A DNA stretch of 64,000 nucleotides from Hyphomonas sp. L-53-1-40 (GTDB taxonomy: Bacteria > Pseudomonadota > Alphaproteobacteria > Caulobacterales > Hyphomonadaceae), in NCBI RefSeq assembly GCF_000682775.1, contig NZ_AWFI01000020.1, positions 1 through 64,000 of the forward strand. Reading direction: 5' to 3'. Made by a program: the position numbers and the translations under genes. The notes below the pieces were generated by a model, which had not been told where the DNA came from, did not search any database, and saw nothing but the letters and a program-made list of their open reading frames with translations. This document shows positions 42,327 to 51,428 of this stretch, one piece after another. Every line of letters begins with the position of its first letter. Position 1 is the stretch's first letter.

Positions 42327-43379
42327 ATGACCAGCACATCGAAATCCAATCCCGGCCATTTCTTCGAAGATTTTTTCGTGGGCATGCCCCTCGCGCATGC
42401 GACGCCGCAGACGCTGACTGAAGGCGACATCGCCCTCTATCGCGCGCTGACCGGCGGCCGGTTTGTCCAGTATTCCTCATCTGAATTCGCCAAAGCCGCC
42501 GGCTATCCCGGCCTCACGATTGATCCGCTACACGCTTTCCATGTCGTGTTCGGCAAGTCCGTGCCGGATGTTTCGTTGAATGCGGTGGCAAACCTTGGCT
42601 ATGCCGATGGTCGCTTCTCTCAACCCGTCCTGCCAGGCGATACGCTGAACACGGTTTCGGAAGTGATCGGCGTCAAAGAAAACTCCAATGGCAAGACCGG
42701 CGTCGTCTGGGTGCGCACGCGCGGCACCAATCAGCGCGGCGAAGAAGTCATGTCCTTTGTGCGCTGGGTCATGGTCAACAAGCGGGATGCCAACTCACCC
42801 GCGCCAGACGTGGTGATCCCCGACCTGCCGAAGAGTGTGCCCGGGGCCGAATTGTCCGGATTTGCTTCCATGGAGGCTTGGGACACATCCCTCGCCGGCA
42901 GCGAATACATGTTCGAAGACTATGCGGTTGGCGAGAAGATCAATCATGTCGACGGCATGACCGTGGAAGAGGCGGAGCACCAGATTGCGACACGCCTCTA
43001 CCAGAACACCGCCAAGGTTCATTTCGATGCGCATGGCCAGAAATCCAGCCGGTTCGGCAAGCGCCTGATCTATGGCGGTGTGGTAATTTCCATCGCCCGG
43101 TCGCTGTCGTTCAACGGCCTCGCCAATGCGGGGCATGTGCTGGCGATCAATGCCGGCAGCCATGTCAGTCCGCTATTTGCCGGTGACACGATCTATGCGT
43201 GGAGCGAAGTGCTTGAGAAAGCTGAGCTGTCCGACAAGGTTGGCGCATTGCGCTTGCGCCTCGTGGCAGTGAAGGACCAGGACCCGGGCGTGTTCGCCTA
43301 TAAGGGCGAGGACGGGAAGTATGCCGATGGTGTTCTGCTCGACTTCGACTATTGGGCCGCCATTCCATGCAAGCGGTAA
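42327..43379 (+). CDS. mch: Mesaconyl-CoA hydratase (MaoC family, two hotdog domains)
   Basis: The 350-residue enzyme hydrates mesaconyl-CoA to beta-methylmalyl-CoA in the ethylmalonyl-CoA pathway. Two MaoC-type hotdog domains are visible. The first carries TEGDIALYRALTGGRF and FHVVFGKSVPDVSLNAVANLG; the second carries YAVGEKINHVDGMTVEEAEH, ATRLYQNTAKVHFDAH and IYGGVVISIARSLSFNGLAN. Length and these phrases agree well with Rhodobacter-type Mch from memory of the family. The ATG has GAGGGG a few bases upstream. The CoA-ester lyase gene nearby would cleave its product to glyoxylate and propionyl-CoA. Confidence 0.87.
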   Translation: MTSTSKSNPGHFFEDFFVGMPLAHATPQTLTEGDIALYRALTGGRFVQYSSSEFAKAAGYPGLTIDPLHAFHVVFGKSVPDVSLNAVANLGYADGRFSQPVLPGDTLNTVSEVIGVKENSNGKTGVVWVRTRGTNQRGEEVMSFVRWVMVNKRDANSPAPDVVIPDLPKSVPGAELSGFASMEAWDTSLAGSEYMFEDYAVGEKINHVDGMTVEEAEHQIATRLYQNTAKVHFDAHGQKSSRFGKRLIYGGVVISIARSLSFNGLANAGHVLAINAGSHVSPLFAGDTIYAWSEVLEKAELSDKVGALRLRLVAVKDQDPGVFAYKGEDGKYADGVLLDFDYWAAIPCKR

Positions 43380-43419
43380 GGCGCTTCTGTTTCGGCGCGC
43401 GCTCCCTATGTGATGCGGC

Positions 43420-43836
43420 ATGAGCGGGTATGGGCCTTTCGATGATTTCACGCTGTTCGCCATCGCAATTGCGGTGGTGCTGTCGGCAATTGTCAGCCTG
43501 ATCGGCACGTCCGCTCGCAAGCGGAATGTCGCGCTTGGCGAGGCGACCGTGGCCGATCTTGCGGAGATGACCGGTATCCGGGATCCCAAGAAGCTACAGG
43601 AAGCCTTTGGCCCGCCCGACATGGGCCGCGTCTGGCGCACGGTCACACTCTTTGATGTGCGGCGCTTCCGGCAACCTCAGGGATGGCTGATGTCGAGCGA
43701 TATTGTCGACTATGCGTGTCTGGGCATTGTGGCGCTCGCCATCTTCGTGTCGCATCCCTTTGTCGGGGCGGGGCTGGTGGCAGCGCTGGTCATCCAGGTC
43801 GCTGGATGGATTGTGTCCTTCGGGCTGCCCAAATAG
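43420..43836 (+). CDS. Hypothetical membrane protein
   Basis: The 138-residue protein has one N-terminal hydrophobic segment (FTLFAIAIAVVLSAIVSLI) and two more from about residue 95 (ACLGIVALAIFVSHPF, then VAALVIQVAGWIVSFGLP). The middle carries a cytoplasmic polar stretch with EMTGIRDPKKLQEAFGPPDM. I recognise no family. It lies 40 bases after mch and about 64 bases before dapF on the same strand. Confidence 0.65.
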   Translation: MSGYGPFDDFTLFAIAIAVVLSAIVSLIGTSARKRNVALGEATVADLAEMTGIRDPKKLQEAFGPPDMGRVWRTVTLFDVRRFRQPQGWLMSSDIVDYACLGIVALAIFVSHPFVGAGLVAALVIQVAGWIVSFGLPK

Positions 43837-43900
43837 ACGCGCGAAATATCTGACGAAGTTCCGCTTTTCGGGACGGGGGAAACCCTTTAAGGGCAGGCGA

Positions 43901-44710
43901 ATGAAAGTCTGGAAGATGAATGGTGCTGGCAACGCGTTTGCCATATTCGACGCCCGCTCGACTGCGTTCGTGCCGAGCACCGTCCAGGTGCGCCAGATTG
44001 CCGAAGACCTAAAAGCCGATCAGATCATTGCGCTGGAGCGTGATGTCGCGCGCGACGTATTCATGCGCATCTGGAACGCCGATGGCAGCGAAGTCTTTGC
44101 CTGTGGCAACGCCTCCCGTTGTGTAGGCAAACTGTTACTGGCTGAAACCGGCAAGGATCGGGTGTCCATCCAGACCGAAGCGGATGTTCTGAAAGCATTT
44201 GCCGCAGAGGATGGCCAGATAACCGTCGACATGGGTTCGCCCCTGATGGGGTGGGAAGACATTCCGCTTTCCGAGAAAATGGACGTTCGCGGCGTTGATG
44301 TGAAAGTCGGACCGATCGACAATCCCTGGCTCTCCCGTCCGGCAGTGGTCTCGATGGGCAATCCGCACGCCGTGTTTTTCGTGAAGAATATCGACGATTA
44401 CGACATTCCGGCCATCGGGCCGCTTGTTGAATGGCATCCGACCTTTCCTGAGGGGGTGAATGTCGGGTTCGCGCAGGTCATTGACCGGCAGAACATTCGC
44501 CTTCGCGTCTGGGAGCGGGGGGCCGGCCTGACCAAGGCGTGTGGCACCGGCGCGTGCGCGGCATTGGTTTGCGCGGCACGGGCAAAGCTCACCGACCGCC
44601 GCGCCAACCTCATTCTCGATGGTGGCACGCTCATCATCGACTGGCAGGAATCCGATGACCGGGTCTACATGACCGGGCCCGTGGAGCTGGAATTCGAGAC
44701 CGAGATCTGA
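43901..44710 (+). CDS. dapF: Diaminopimelate epimerase
   Basis: The 269-residue enzyme converts LL- to meso-diaminopimelate for lysine and peptidoglycan. The catalytic pair is Cys68 in FACGNASRCVG and Cys214 in KACGTGACAAL. Further markers are WKMNGAGNAFAIFD at the start and VSMGNPHAVFFV near 153. The start ATG has GGGCAGG upstream. Normally mtaB and ftsY follow at once; here a broken GNAT gene on the other strand lies between. Confidence 0.96.
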   Translation: MKVWKMNGAGNAFAIFDARSTAFVPSTVQVRQIAEDLKADQIIALERDVARDVFMRIWNADGSEVFACGNASRCVGKLLLAETGKDRVSIQTEADVLKAFAAEDGQITVDMGSPLMGWEDIPLSEKMDVRGVDVKVGPIDNPWLSRPAVVSMGNPHAVFFVKNIDDYDIPAIGPLVEWHPTFPEGVNVGFAQVIDRQNIRLRVWERGAGLTKACGTGACAALVCAARAKLTDRRANLILDGGTLIIDWQESDDRVYMTGPVELEFETEI

Positions 44711-44715
44711 GGTCA

Positions 44716-45155
44716 TCAAGTCTGACGCCAGACCATCCGCACATCAGGCATTTTCTCTTCGTTCCGGCGACCATCTGTGAATTCGACTTCCTGGAACCGG
44801 AACCGCGCATAAAACCTGCGTGCGGTAGTATTGCCTTGGAACGTCCAGAGTTGCAGGCTGCTGGAAGCGGCTTGGACCCGGCGAGCAATTCCGAACCGAT
44901 ACCGTCTCTCCACGCATCCGGAGCCACATAAAGATGGTTTAGCCAACCATGCGTGTATGCAGCGAACCCGGCTAATTGGTCCATATTATCAGCAACGATG
45001 ACGGTTTGATCTGGCAATACCTGATTGCGGAAGAATTCGAGTTCTTCATCCGGGAAATGGATAACAGGCAACCAGGGCATGGCAGCTTCACGTGAGGCCC
45101 TGTGAAGCCTTGCGATTGCCCGCGCATCTGAAACGGACGCTACCCTGAACAGCAA
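44716..45155 (-). pseudogene. GNAT acetyltransferase gene with a one-base frameshift
   Basis: The N-terminal half (MLFRVASVSDARAIARLHRA, then LNHLYVAPDAWRDGIGSELL) and the C-terminal half (WTFQGNTTARRFYARFRFQE, then EEKMPDVRMVW) lie in different frames. The junction is at about 44880, where the sequence reads GCCGGG instead of an expected GCCCGGG. One lost C in that run would restore LLARVQAASSS and a complete GNAT of about 145 residues. It is either a real pseudogene or a base-calling error at a homopolymer. It is antisense to the flanking dapF and mtaB genes. Confidence 0.82.
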
Positions 45156-45278
45156 TGAAGGTTCTCCTCACAATCCAACAAAATTGTAGTCCACTTTTTG
45201 CGCTTGCTCGACCCTCTAACTGGTGGAACACCTTGATTCCCGTTCTGTTAGGCGCGATGTCCGCTGCAACACATCGCG

Positions 45279-46556
45279 ATGACTGAGACCAAATCCCCTT
45301 CCAGCCCGCAGCTGATCACGCTCGGATGCCGCCTGAACACCTATGAATCCGAGGTGATGCGCGGGCATGCGACCGATGCTGGCCTGAATGATGCCGTGAT
45401 CATCAATACATGTGCGGTCACGTCCGAGGCCGTCCGCAGCGCGCGCCAGACCATTCGGCGGGCAGCAAAGGACAATCCGGATGCACCGATCCTCGTGACG
45501 GGGTGTGCGGCGCAGATCGATCCGGACATGTTCGCAAAGATGCCGGAAGTCACGCGCGTCATCGGCAATCATGAAAAGATGCAGGCGGAAACCTGGCGGC
45601 CAGCCGAATTGCTGGGCGGACACGAAAAGGTCCGCGTGAATGACATCATGTCAGTGCGGGAAACCGCTGCACACCTGATTGATGGCATGGAAGGTCGCGC
45701 CCGCGCTTATGTCCAGGTCCAAAATGGATGTGACCATCGCTGCACGTTCTGCATTATTCCTTATGGCCGTGGGAATTCCCGGTCTGTCCCGGCAGGGGAG
45801 GTGGTCAATCAGGTTCGACGCCTCGTCGAGACCGGCCATTATGAAGTTGTGCTGACTGGCGTGGATTTGACCAGTTGGGGTGCTGATTTGCCCGGCGCGC
45901 CGGAACTCGGCAATCTTATCCAACGCATCTTGAAACTGGTGCCGGAGCTGAAGCAGTTACGCATTTCCTCCATCGACGCCATCGAGATAGATGATGCCTT
46001 GATGGAGACCATGGCGGAACCTCGACTTGCGCCTTTCATGCATCTGTCCCTTCAGCACGGAGACGATTTGATCCTGAAGCGAATGAAACGGCGGCATCTG
46101 CGCGCCGATGCTATCGCGCTGACAGACCGTCTCCGCGCTGTCCGACCTGACATTGCTTTTGGCGCGGACATCATTGCCGGTTTCCCGACTGAGACCGAAG
46201 CCCATTTTGAGAATTCGGCCCGGCTTGTGGAAGAGTGCGGCTTGTCTTTCCTGCACGTCTTTCCATATTCGCCCCGTCCCGGCACCCCGGCTGCGCGCAT
46301 GCCGCAACTCGACAAGGCAATGGTGAAAGACCGCGCCGCGCGTCTGAGAGACGTCGGGGCGACCGCGTTGGAGCAGCATCTCAGAAAATATGACGGCCAG
46401 ACCGTTGAGGCGCTGGTCGAGCGCGGGAACTCTGCACGTCTGCCGGACTTCACCCCTGTGCAGTTCGAGAGTGATCCGGGCGAAGCTGGACGCCCGGTAC
46501 GCGCACGTATAGTCCGGCAGGATGGAAAACAGCTGATCGGAGCGCTGACCGCATGA
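45279..46556 (+). CDS. mtaB: tRNA t6A37 methylthiotransferase MtaB
   Basis: The 425-residue radical-SAM enzyme converts t6A37 to ms2t6A37 in tRNA. The N-terminal auxiliary cluster cysteines are Cys17, Cys45 and Cys76 (LGCRLNTYES, INTCAVT, VTGCAAQ). The radical-SAM cluster is Cys151, Cys155 and Cys158 in NGCDHRCTFCIIPYGRG. A TRAM-like end follows. The start has no strong ribosome site. ftsY overlaps its stop by four bases. Together with dapF and ftsY this is a common alphaproteobacterial order. Confidence 0.93.
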   Translation: MTETKSPSSPQLITLGCRLNTYESEVMRGHATDAGLNDAVIINTCAVTSEAVRSARQTIRRAAKDNPDAPILVTGCAAQIDPDMFAKMPEVTRVIGNHEKMQAETWRPAELLGGHEKVRVNDIMSVRETAAHLIDGMEGRARAYVQVQNGCDHRCTFCIIPYGRGNSRSVPAGEVVNQVRRLVETGHYEVVLTGVDLTSWGADLPGAPELGNLIQRILKLVPELKQLRISSIDAIEIDDALMETMAEPRLAPFMHLSLQHGDDLILKRMKRRHLRADAIALTDRLRAVRPDIAFGADIIAGFPTETEAHFENSARLVEECGLSFLHVFPYSPRPGTPAARMPQLDKAMVKDRAARLRDVGATALEQHLRKYDGQTVEALVERGNSARLPDFTPVQFESDPGEAGRPVRARIVRQDGKQLIGALTA

Positions 46557-47941
46557 TCCTTTGGTTCGGAAAAAAGAAAAAAGAAGAAGAGCTGAAAGCG
46601 GCCGGCGCGGCGATGGAGTCGCCCGAGCTTTCTGCCGAAGAAATTGCTGCGCAAGAGGCAGAGGCCGCGCGCAAGGTTGCCGAACAGGAAGAGATCGAAC
46701 GCAAGGTCGCTGAAGCCAACAAGGCGTGGGAAGAACGTCAGGCGCGGGAAGCTGAGGAAGCGGCCGCAGAAGCAAAGCGGCTGGATGAGGAAGTCCGTAG
46801 AGCTGATGAGGATCGTGCCGCCGCTCAGGCGCGTGCCGATGATGCGGAGGCCGCGCGTCTTGCGGAAGAAGCCGAACGTGTCCGCAAGGCCAAGGAAGAA
46901 CGCGAAGCTGCCCAAGCCAAGGCCGCCGCTGAACTCAAACTGCTCGAAGATCGGCGCGAAGCCGAACGTATGCGCGCTGAGCGCGAAGCTGCTGCGCGGG
47001 CGGCCATGGAAGCGGAAGCCAACGATCCGGGGTTCGTGGCCAAGCTCGGATCTGGCCTGTCCCGGTCTTCGGCGCGATTGACCTCTGGCCTCGCGGTCTT
47101 CGGCCGGCGGAAACTTGATGATGAGACGCTTGAAGAACTCGAAGACCTTCTGATCACATCGGACCTGGGCGCAAAGGTTGCCATGCGCGTGACGGGTAAT
47201 CTTGCCAAGGAGCGCTTTGACAAGGAAATCAGTGAAGACGAAATACGTCATGCGCTCGCGAATGAAATCACGGATGTTCTCAAGCCGCGCGAAAAGATCG
47301 TGGACTTCTCAGACGGTCCGCGTCCGCGCATTGTCCTGTTCGTCGGGGTCAACGGCTCCGGTAAAACGACCACAATCGGCAAGATCGCATCCAAGCTGAC
47401 CGAACAGGGGGCAAAGGCGCTACTCGTTGCAGGCGACACGTTCCGGGCAGCGGCGATCGAGCAATTGACCGTCTGGGGCGACCGGGCCGGAATTCCGGTC
47501 ATGTCCAAACCGACCGGCGCGGATGCGGCCGGACTTGTATACGAGGCGATGGAAAAGGCGAAGGCTGACGATCTTGACCTTGTGCTGGTCGACACCGCCG
47601 GGCGCCTGCAAAACAAGGCCGAGCTCATGGCCGAGCTGGAAAAAGTTGTCCGTGTTGTGCGCAAGCTCGACCCGAGCGCGCCCCATGATGTCATTCTCGT
47701 GCTGGATGCGACGGTGGGCCAGAATGCATTGTCACAGGTCGAGGCGTTCAAGAATACGGCGGGTGTGACCGGTCTTGTCATGACAAAGCTGGACGGAACA
47801 GCCAAGGGAGGTGTGCTCGTGGCCATTGCCGAAGCCTACGATTTGCCAATTCACTTCATCGGTATTGGTGAGAAGGCAGAGGACCTTCGTCCGTTCAGTG
47901 CGGAGGCCTTCTCAAAGGCATTGGTGGGTGTTCAGGACTGA
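46553..47941 (+). CDS. ftsY: Signal recognition particle receptor FtsY
   Basis: The 462-residue GTPase receives Ffh-ribosome complexes at the membrane. A long acidic, Ala/Glu/Arg-rich, coiled-coil-like A domain occupies about residues 1-165; it is the membrane-binding region. The NG domain follows, with the P-loop GVNGSGKTTTIGK, DTFRAAAIEQL, VDTAGRLQNKAELM and MTKLDGTAKGG. The ATGA overlap with mtaB couples translation. Its 3' end overlaps the convergent XRE gene by ten bases. Ffh, its partner, is at about 20 kb. Confidence 0.97.
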   Translation: MILWFGKKKKEEELKAAGAAMESPELSAEEIAAQEAEAARKVAEQEEIERKVAEANKAWEERQAREAEEAAAEAKRLDEEVRRADEDRAAAQARADDAEAARLAEEAERVRKAKEEREAAQAKAAAELKLLEDRREAERMRAEREAAARAAMEAEANDPGFVAKLGSGLSRSSARLTSGLAVFGRRKLDDETLEELEDLLITSDLGAKVAMRVTGNLAKERFDKEISEDEIRHALANEITDVLKPREKIVDFSDGPRPRIVLFVGVNGSGKTTTIGKIASKLTEQGAKALLVAGDTFRAAAIEQLTVWGDRAGIPVMSKPTGADAAGLVYEAMEKAKADDLDLVLVDTAGRLQNKAELMAELEKVVRVVRKLDPSAPHDVILVLDATVGQNALSQVEAFKNTAGVTGLVMTKLDGTAKGGVLVAIAEAYDLPIHFIGIGEKAEDLRPFSAEAFSKALVGVQD

Positions 47942-48159
47942 TCACCGGGTTCGCGCGGACATGGCTCCGGCTCATCATCGAAGATGTCCTCGATGCGGCG
48001 TTCGAAAAGACGGGCGATTGCAAAGGCCAGGGGTAGGGATGGATCGTACTTGCCTGTTTCGATGGCGTTGACGGATTGTCTGGATACATCCAGCCGGTCT
48101 GCCAGCACCGCCTGACTCCACCCCTTCTCGGCTCTGAGTGCGCGAATACTATTTTTCAT
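47932..48159 (-). CDS. Small XRE-family transcriptional regulator
   Basis: The 75-residue protein is essentially one Cro/CI-type helix-turn-helix: IRALRAEKGWSQAVLADRLD, then VSRQSVNAIETGKYDPSLPL. The phrase FERRIEDIFDDEPEP near the end is typical of the YozG group. It is probably co-transcribed from the membrane-protein gene that precedes it by 6 bases; this pairing with a small multi-helix membrane protein is recurrent in bacteria. It overlaps ftsY tail-to-tail. Confidence 0.85.
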   Translation of the reverse strand: MKNSIRALRAEKGWSQAVLADRLDVSRQSVNAIETGKYDPSLPLAFAIARLFERRIEDIFDDEPEPCPREPGDQS

Positions 48160-48165
48160 CGCAGC

Positions 48166-48573
48166 TCAGACTGTCCGACCGATACAATGTTTCAGGCTTG
48201 CCAAGCCGAATGCAAAAAAGAACAAGGCGCCGAACCAGAAGACATCAATCGCTCCCACCACGTTGAAGATCTGCAAAAAGCCGATCAGGAATGCGATGCT
48301 GGCAGTCACCATGCCACCATCTCTCAGCGCCAGCAGCTGGTTCATTCGGGTATACTCGTCTGTTTCATCAGTCTGACGGCGAATAGCATACAAAGTTCCG
48401 ACCACGGGCAAGGTCGCGGCCAGGGCGCCTGCCACATTCAACCAGGCGGGTGCTACCTCATCATCAATGAACAGTTTCGCGCCGATTATCACCGCCACAT
48501 AGACAGCCATAAGCGGCCAAAAGAGATATTTGTATCGCCTGTTTGCTGCGCGGAAACCACGTGTGCTGGACAT
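48166..48573 (-). CDS. Small multi-pass membrane protein paired with the XRE gene
   Basis: The 135-residue protein has four hydrophobic segments (KYLFWPLMAVYVAVIIGAKL, WLNVAGALAATLPVVGTLYA, GGMVTASIAFLIGFLQIFNV and GAIDVFWFGALFFFAFGLAS). A soluble loop with QTDETDEYTRMNQLLALRD lies between. This loop resembles the small membrane proteins found beside XRE regulators (DUF2178-like layout); the family call is tentative. The ATG has GGAG 8 bases upstream. The adjacent regulator starts 6 bases on. Confidence 0.7.
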   Translation of the reverse strand: MSSTRGFRAANRRYKYLFWPLMAVYVAVIIGAKLFIDDEVAPAWLNVAGALAATLPVVGTLYAIRRQTDETDEYTRMNQLLALRDGGMVTASIAFLIGFLQIFNVVGAIDVFWFGALFFFAFGLASLKHCIGRTV

Positions 48574-48655
48574 TGTCAGAGCTCCTGTGTGTGTCAAGTT
48601 ACCATGACAATATGACAAGCGAGCTTTACAGTGTCAAGTAGCCTTTACAACAGCG

Positions 48656-50392
48656 CTATTCTGCTGCAATGGCCGATATCGCCGTTTGCTGTGGACCCCG
48701 TACCAGACGACCGGGCCGCGCGCCGGTTGGGTCGCCATCCCGATGGGTGATCCGGCCCTTCAGGATCGTGGCCGTATAGCCAGACGCCCTTTGCATCAGG
48801 CGACGCCCGCCAGCGGGCAAATCGTGGATCACCTCTGGCAGGTGCAGCGTCAACTTCGCCAGATCAATCACATTCAGGTCCGCCCGGTAGCCAGGCGCGA
48901 TCAGGCCGCGATCATGCAAGCCGATCCATTCGGCTGTTGAACGAGCCTGGCGCCGTACGATATGCTCAATGGGAATACGCGGTCCGCGCGTACGGTCGCG
49001 GACCCAATGGGTCAGCATTGTCGTTGTGAATGACCCATCGCAGATCATGCCAACATGCGCTCCGCCGTCAGACAGACCCGGCAGTGTGGCCGGGCTGAGC
49101 ATCATGTCATATGAGGGGTCGAGCGAGCCTGTCGCGTAGTTCAGAAATGGCAGGTAGAGCATGCCGCGCCCATCGCGTTCCAACATGAGGTCGAGCGCGG
49201 CCTCTTCGGGTGATACACTTCTCCGGGCAGCGATAGCCTCCAGCGTATGGTCCTGGGTCGGCTCGTAATTGACGGGTGCATTGAGCTGGAAAATCTTGCC
49301 GAAGCTGCGCAACATCACCTTCAAGAAGGGATTGTTCGTGTCGGGCGCGTCTGCGAGCAGGTGCTTTCGGAAATCTGTTGTACGCAGCAAATCGATCCGT
49401 TCCTCGAACGGCAGATGTGCGATTTCACGATAGACAGGGTAGGCGCTGAAGGGATTCAGCGTCAGCTCGAACCCCAGCAAGACGCCGACCGGTCGCGGCG
49501 CAACCTGAGCCCGCATTGGAAGACCGTCCTCGACGGCCTGTTCAATAGCCGTCAGCAATTGTCGCCAGCCATTCGGGGCGACATCGGCCTGGGCCAGAGA
49601 CACCGACAAGGGCCGACCAGTTGCTTCAACAATCCGGCGAAGCATGGCTGCCTCTTTTTCCGGATCATCAAAATCCGACACGAATTGCAGCACGCCGCGC
49701 CCGGCGTCTGCCACGCCTTGCGCGATGCCTGTGAGTTCGGCTTCGCTTGCCGTGAGGGTGGGCGTAGGCTGACCGTCGCTGGTACGGTGGTTCAGTGTGC
49801 GGGAGGTCGAAAAACCGATCGCGCCTGCGCGGATAGCCTCGGTTGCCAAAGCCCGCATCTGGCGGATGTCGTCCTCAGTGGCCGGCTCCCGATTGGCGCC
49901 GCGTTCGCCCATCACATAGACCCGCAGGGCCGCATGAGGCAGCTGCGCACAGATGTCAGCGTCGAATTGTCCATTCGACAGGCTGTCGAGATAGTCGGGA
50001 AAGCTCTCCCAGTTCCAAGGCAGGCCTTCGGCCAAGACGGGGAAGGGGATGTCCTCAACGCCTTCCATCAGACGAATGAGTCGATCATGATCTTCTGGCT
50101 TGCACGGGGCGAATCCGACGCCGCAATTTCCCATCACCACTGTCGTGACTCCATGCAGGGAGGATGGGCTGATTGATCCGGTCCAGGTTGCCTGACCATC
50201 ATAATGTGTGTGGACATCGACAAAGCCGGGCGTCACGATTTTTCCGCGCGCGTCGATTTCCTCGATGCCGCGGCCAGTTACTTTGCCAACTTCCGTAATC
50301 ATTCCATTTGAAACGGCTACGTCACCGTCGAAGCTCTCGCCGCCCGTTCCGTCGATTATGGTCCCCCCGCGCAACACCAGTTCGTGCGTCAT
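48656..50392 (-). CDS. N-acyl-D-amino-acid deacylase-like amidohydrolase
   Basis: The 578-residue metal-dependent hydrolase has the amidohydrolase fold of D-aminoacylases. The metal motif HTHYDGQATW is near residue 60. Other markers are GNCGVGFAPCKPEDHDRLI, GAIGFSTSRTLNHR, and the later acid in GLSDGGAHVGMICDG (about 447). The substrate may be an N-acyl-D-amino acid, a hydantoin or a similar amide. The first ATG is used. It is divergent from the EamA gene. Confidence 0.85.
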   Translation of the reverse strand: MTHELVLRGGTIIDGTGGESFDGDVAVSNGMITEVGKVTGRGIEEIDARGKIVTPGFVDVHTHYDGQATWTGSISPSSLHGVTTVVMGNCGVGFAPCKPEDHDRLIRLMEGVEDIPFPVLAEGLPWNWESFPDYLDSLSNGQFDADICAQLPHAALRVYVMGERGANREPATEDDIRQMRALATEAIRAGAIGFSTSRTLNHRTSDGQPTPTLTASEAELTGIAQGVADAGRGVLQFVSDFDDPEKEAAMLRRIVEATGRPLSVSLAQADVAPNGWRQLLTAIEQAVEDGLPMRAQVAPRPVGVLLGFELTLNPFSAYPVYREIAHLPFEERIDLLRTTDFRKHLLADAPDTNNPFLKVMLRSFGKIFQLNAPVNYEPTQDHTLEAIAARRSVSPEEAALDLMLERDGRGMLYLPFLNYATGSLDPSYDMMLSPATLPGLSDGGAHVGMICDGSFTTTMLTHWVRDRTRGPRIPIEHIVRRQARSTAEWIGLHDRGLIAPGYRADLNVIDLAKLTLHLPEVIHDLPAGGRRLMQRASGYTATILKGRITHRDGDPTGARPGRLVRGPQQTAISAIAAE

Positions 50393-50496
50393 GATACATT
50401 CCCTCTCGCGTTTCTTGTTTGGCGCGAGTCAGGCCTTCAACGAGCCAAGAGTCAAATCCTTCCCACGCGTCAGCAAGTCGTGCATAGGTCGCCGCA

Positions 50497-51357
50497 ATGT
50501 CGATGACGCTTCTGCCTGTGGTTCTGTGCCTTTTGTCTGCAGTAACGGTTGCCGCCACCAACATGTTCGTGAAGCGGGGCGGCGACGTCCTGACAGCGCG
50601 CATGGCGGTCGCGATCGTCATGGGGCTAAGCGTCCTGCCCTTTGCGCCCTTTGTTCCCACCCCGCCGAGAGAGACCTGGCCGCTCATTTGCGTTTCGGTC
50701 GTGGTTCACTGGATTTACCAGTTCTGTCTCGTACGAGCGCTACACAGGGGCGACTTGTCTCTGGTCTTCCCCGTGATGCGAGGCCTGGCGCCGCTCGCGA
50801 CCGCCTGCTTTGCTGTCTTTGCGTTGCACGAGCATCTGACGGCACTCCAGATGGCCGGGCTGGCCGTGGCCAGCTTTGCCATCATTCTGTTCGCCTTGCC
50901 GACGGGAACGACAGCCTCAACGCGGCGGCTTGATCGGCACGCCCTGATCTGGGCCGTGCTCACTGCGCTGGGCGTTGGTCTTTATGCTGTGGCGGACACG
51001 CGCGCCGCTCGCGCTATGCCTAATCCGATGACTTTTGTGGTTTGGCTATTCCTGCTGGACTGGATCGGCGTAACCGTCGTCGCTTGCATGCAGCGCAGGG
51101 GACGTATACGCGCTGCCATTGCGAAACAATGGAAGGGAGGGCTCGCAGGTGGGATTTTGGGCACGTTCTCATATGCGCTCGCCATCTATGCCTACACACT
51201 GACAGATGCCGCCATTGTAACCGCCTTGCGGGAAACATCTGTCGTGTTCGCTGCGGCCCTTGGGGCTATATTTCTGAAGGAGGGATTCGGGTACAGACGA
51301 ATATGTGCCGCAGCTTTGCTGGCCGCCGGGCTCCTCTCCATGCAAGTCGGGGCATAG
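50497..51357 (+). CDS. EamA family transporter
   Basis: The 286-residue inner-membrane protein has about ten hydrophobic segments of the drug/metabolite transporter superfamily, as two EamA repeats. The first spans SMTLLPVVLCLLSAVTVAAT to LPFAPF; the second spans RHALIWAVLTALGVGLYAVA to GLLSMQVGA. The inner repeat ending shows ALRETSVVFAAALGAIFLKE. The substrate is unknown. It is divergent from the amidohydrolase gene; both could belong to one uptake or export theme (inference). ispZ follows at 71 bases. Confidence 0.85.
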   Translation: MSMTLLPVVLCLLSAVTVAATNMFVKRGGDVLTARMAVAIVMGLSVLPFAPFVPTPPRETWPLICVSVVVHWIYQFCLVRALHRGDLSLVFPVMRGLAPLATACFAVFALHEHLTALQMAGLAVASFAIILFALPTGTTASTRRLDRHALIWAVLTALGVGLYAVADTRAARAMPNPMTFVVWLFLLDWIGVTVVACMQRRGRIRAAIAKQWKGGLAGGILGTFSYALAIYAYTLTDAAIVTALRETSVVFAAALGAIFLKEGFGYRRICAAALLAAGLLSMQVGA

Positions 51358-51428
51358 CCTGTTTCAGATCGCTGCATCTGCGTTCGTGATTTATTAGGTC
51401 GACTATTGTCTGAGGGGGGCTACAGCTT

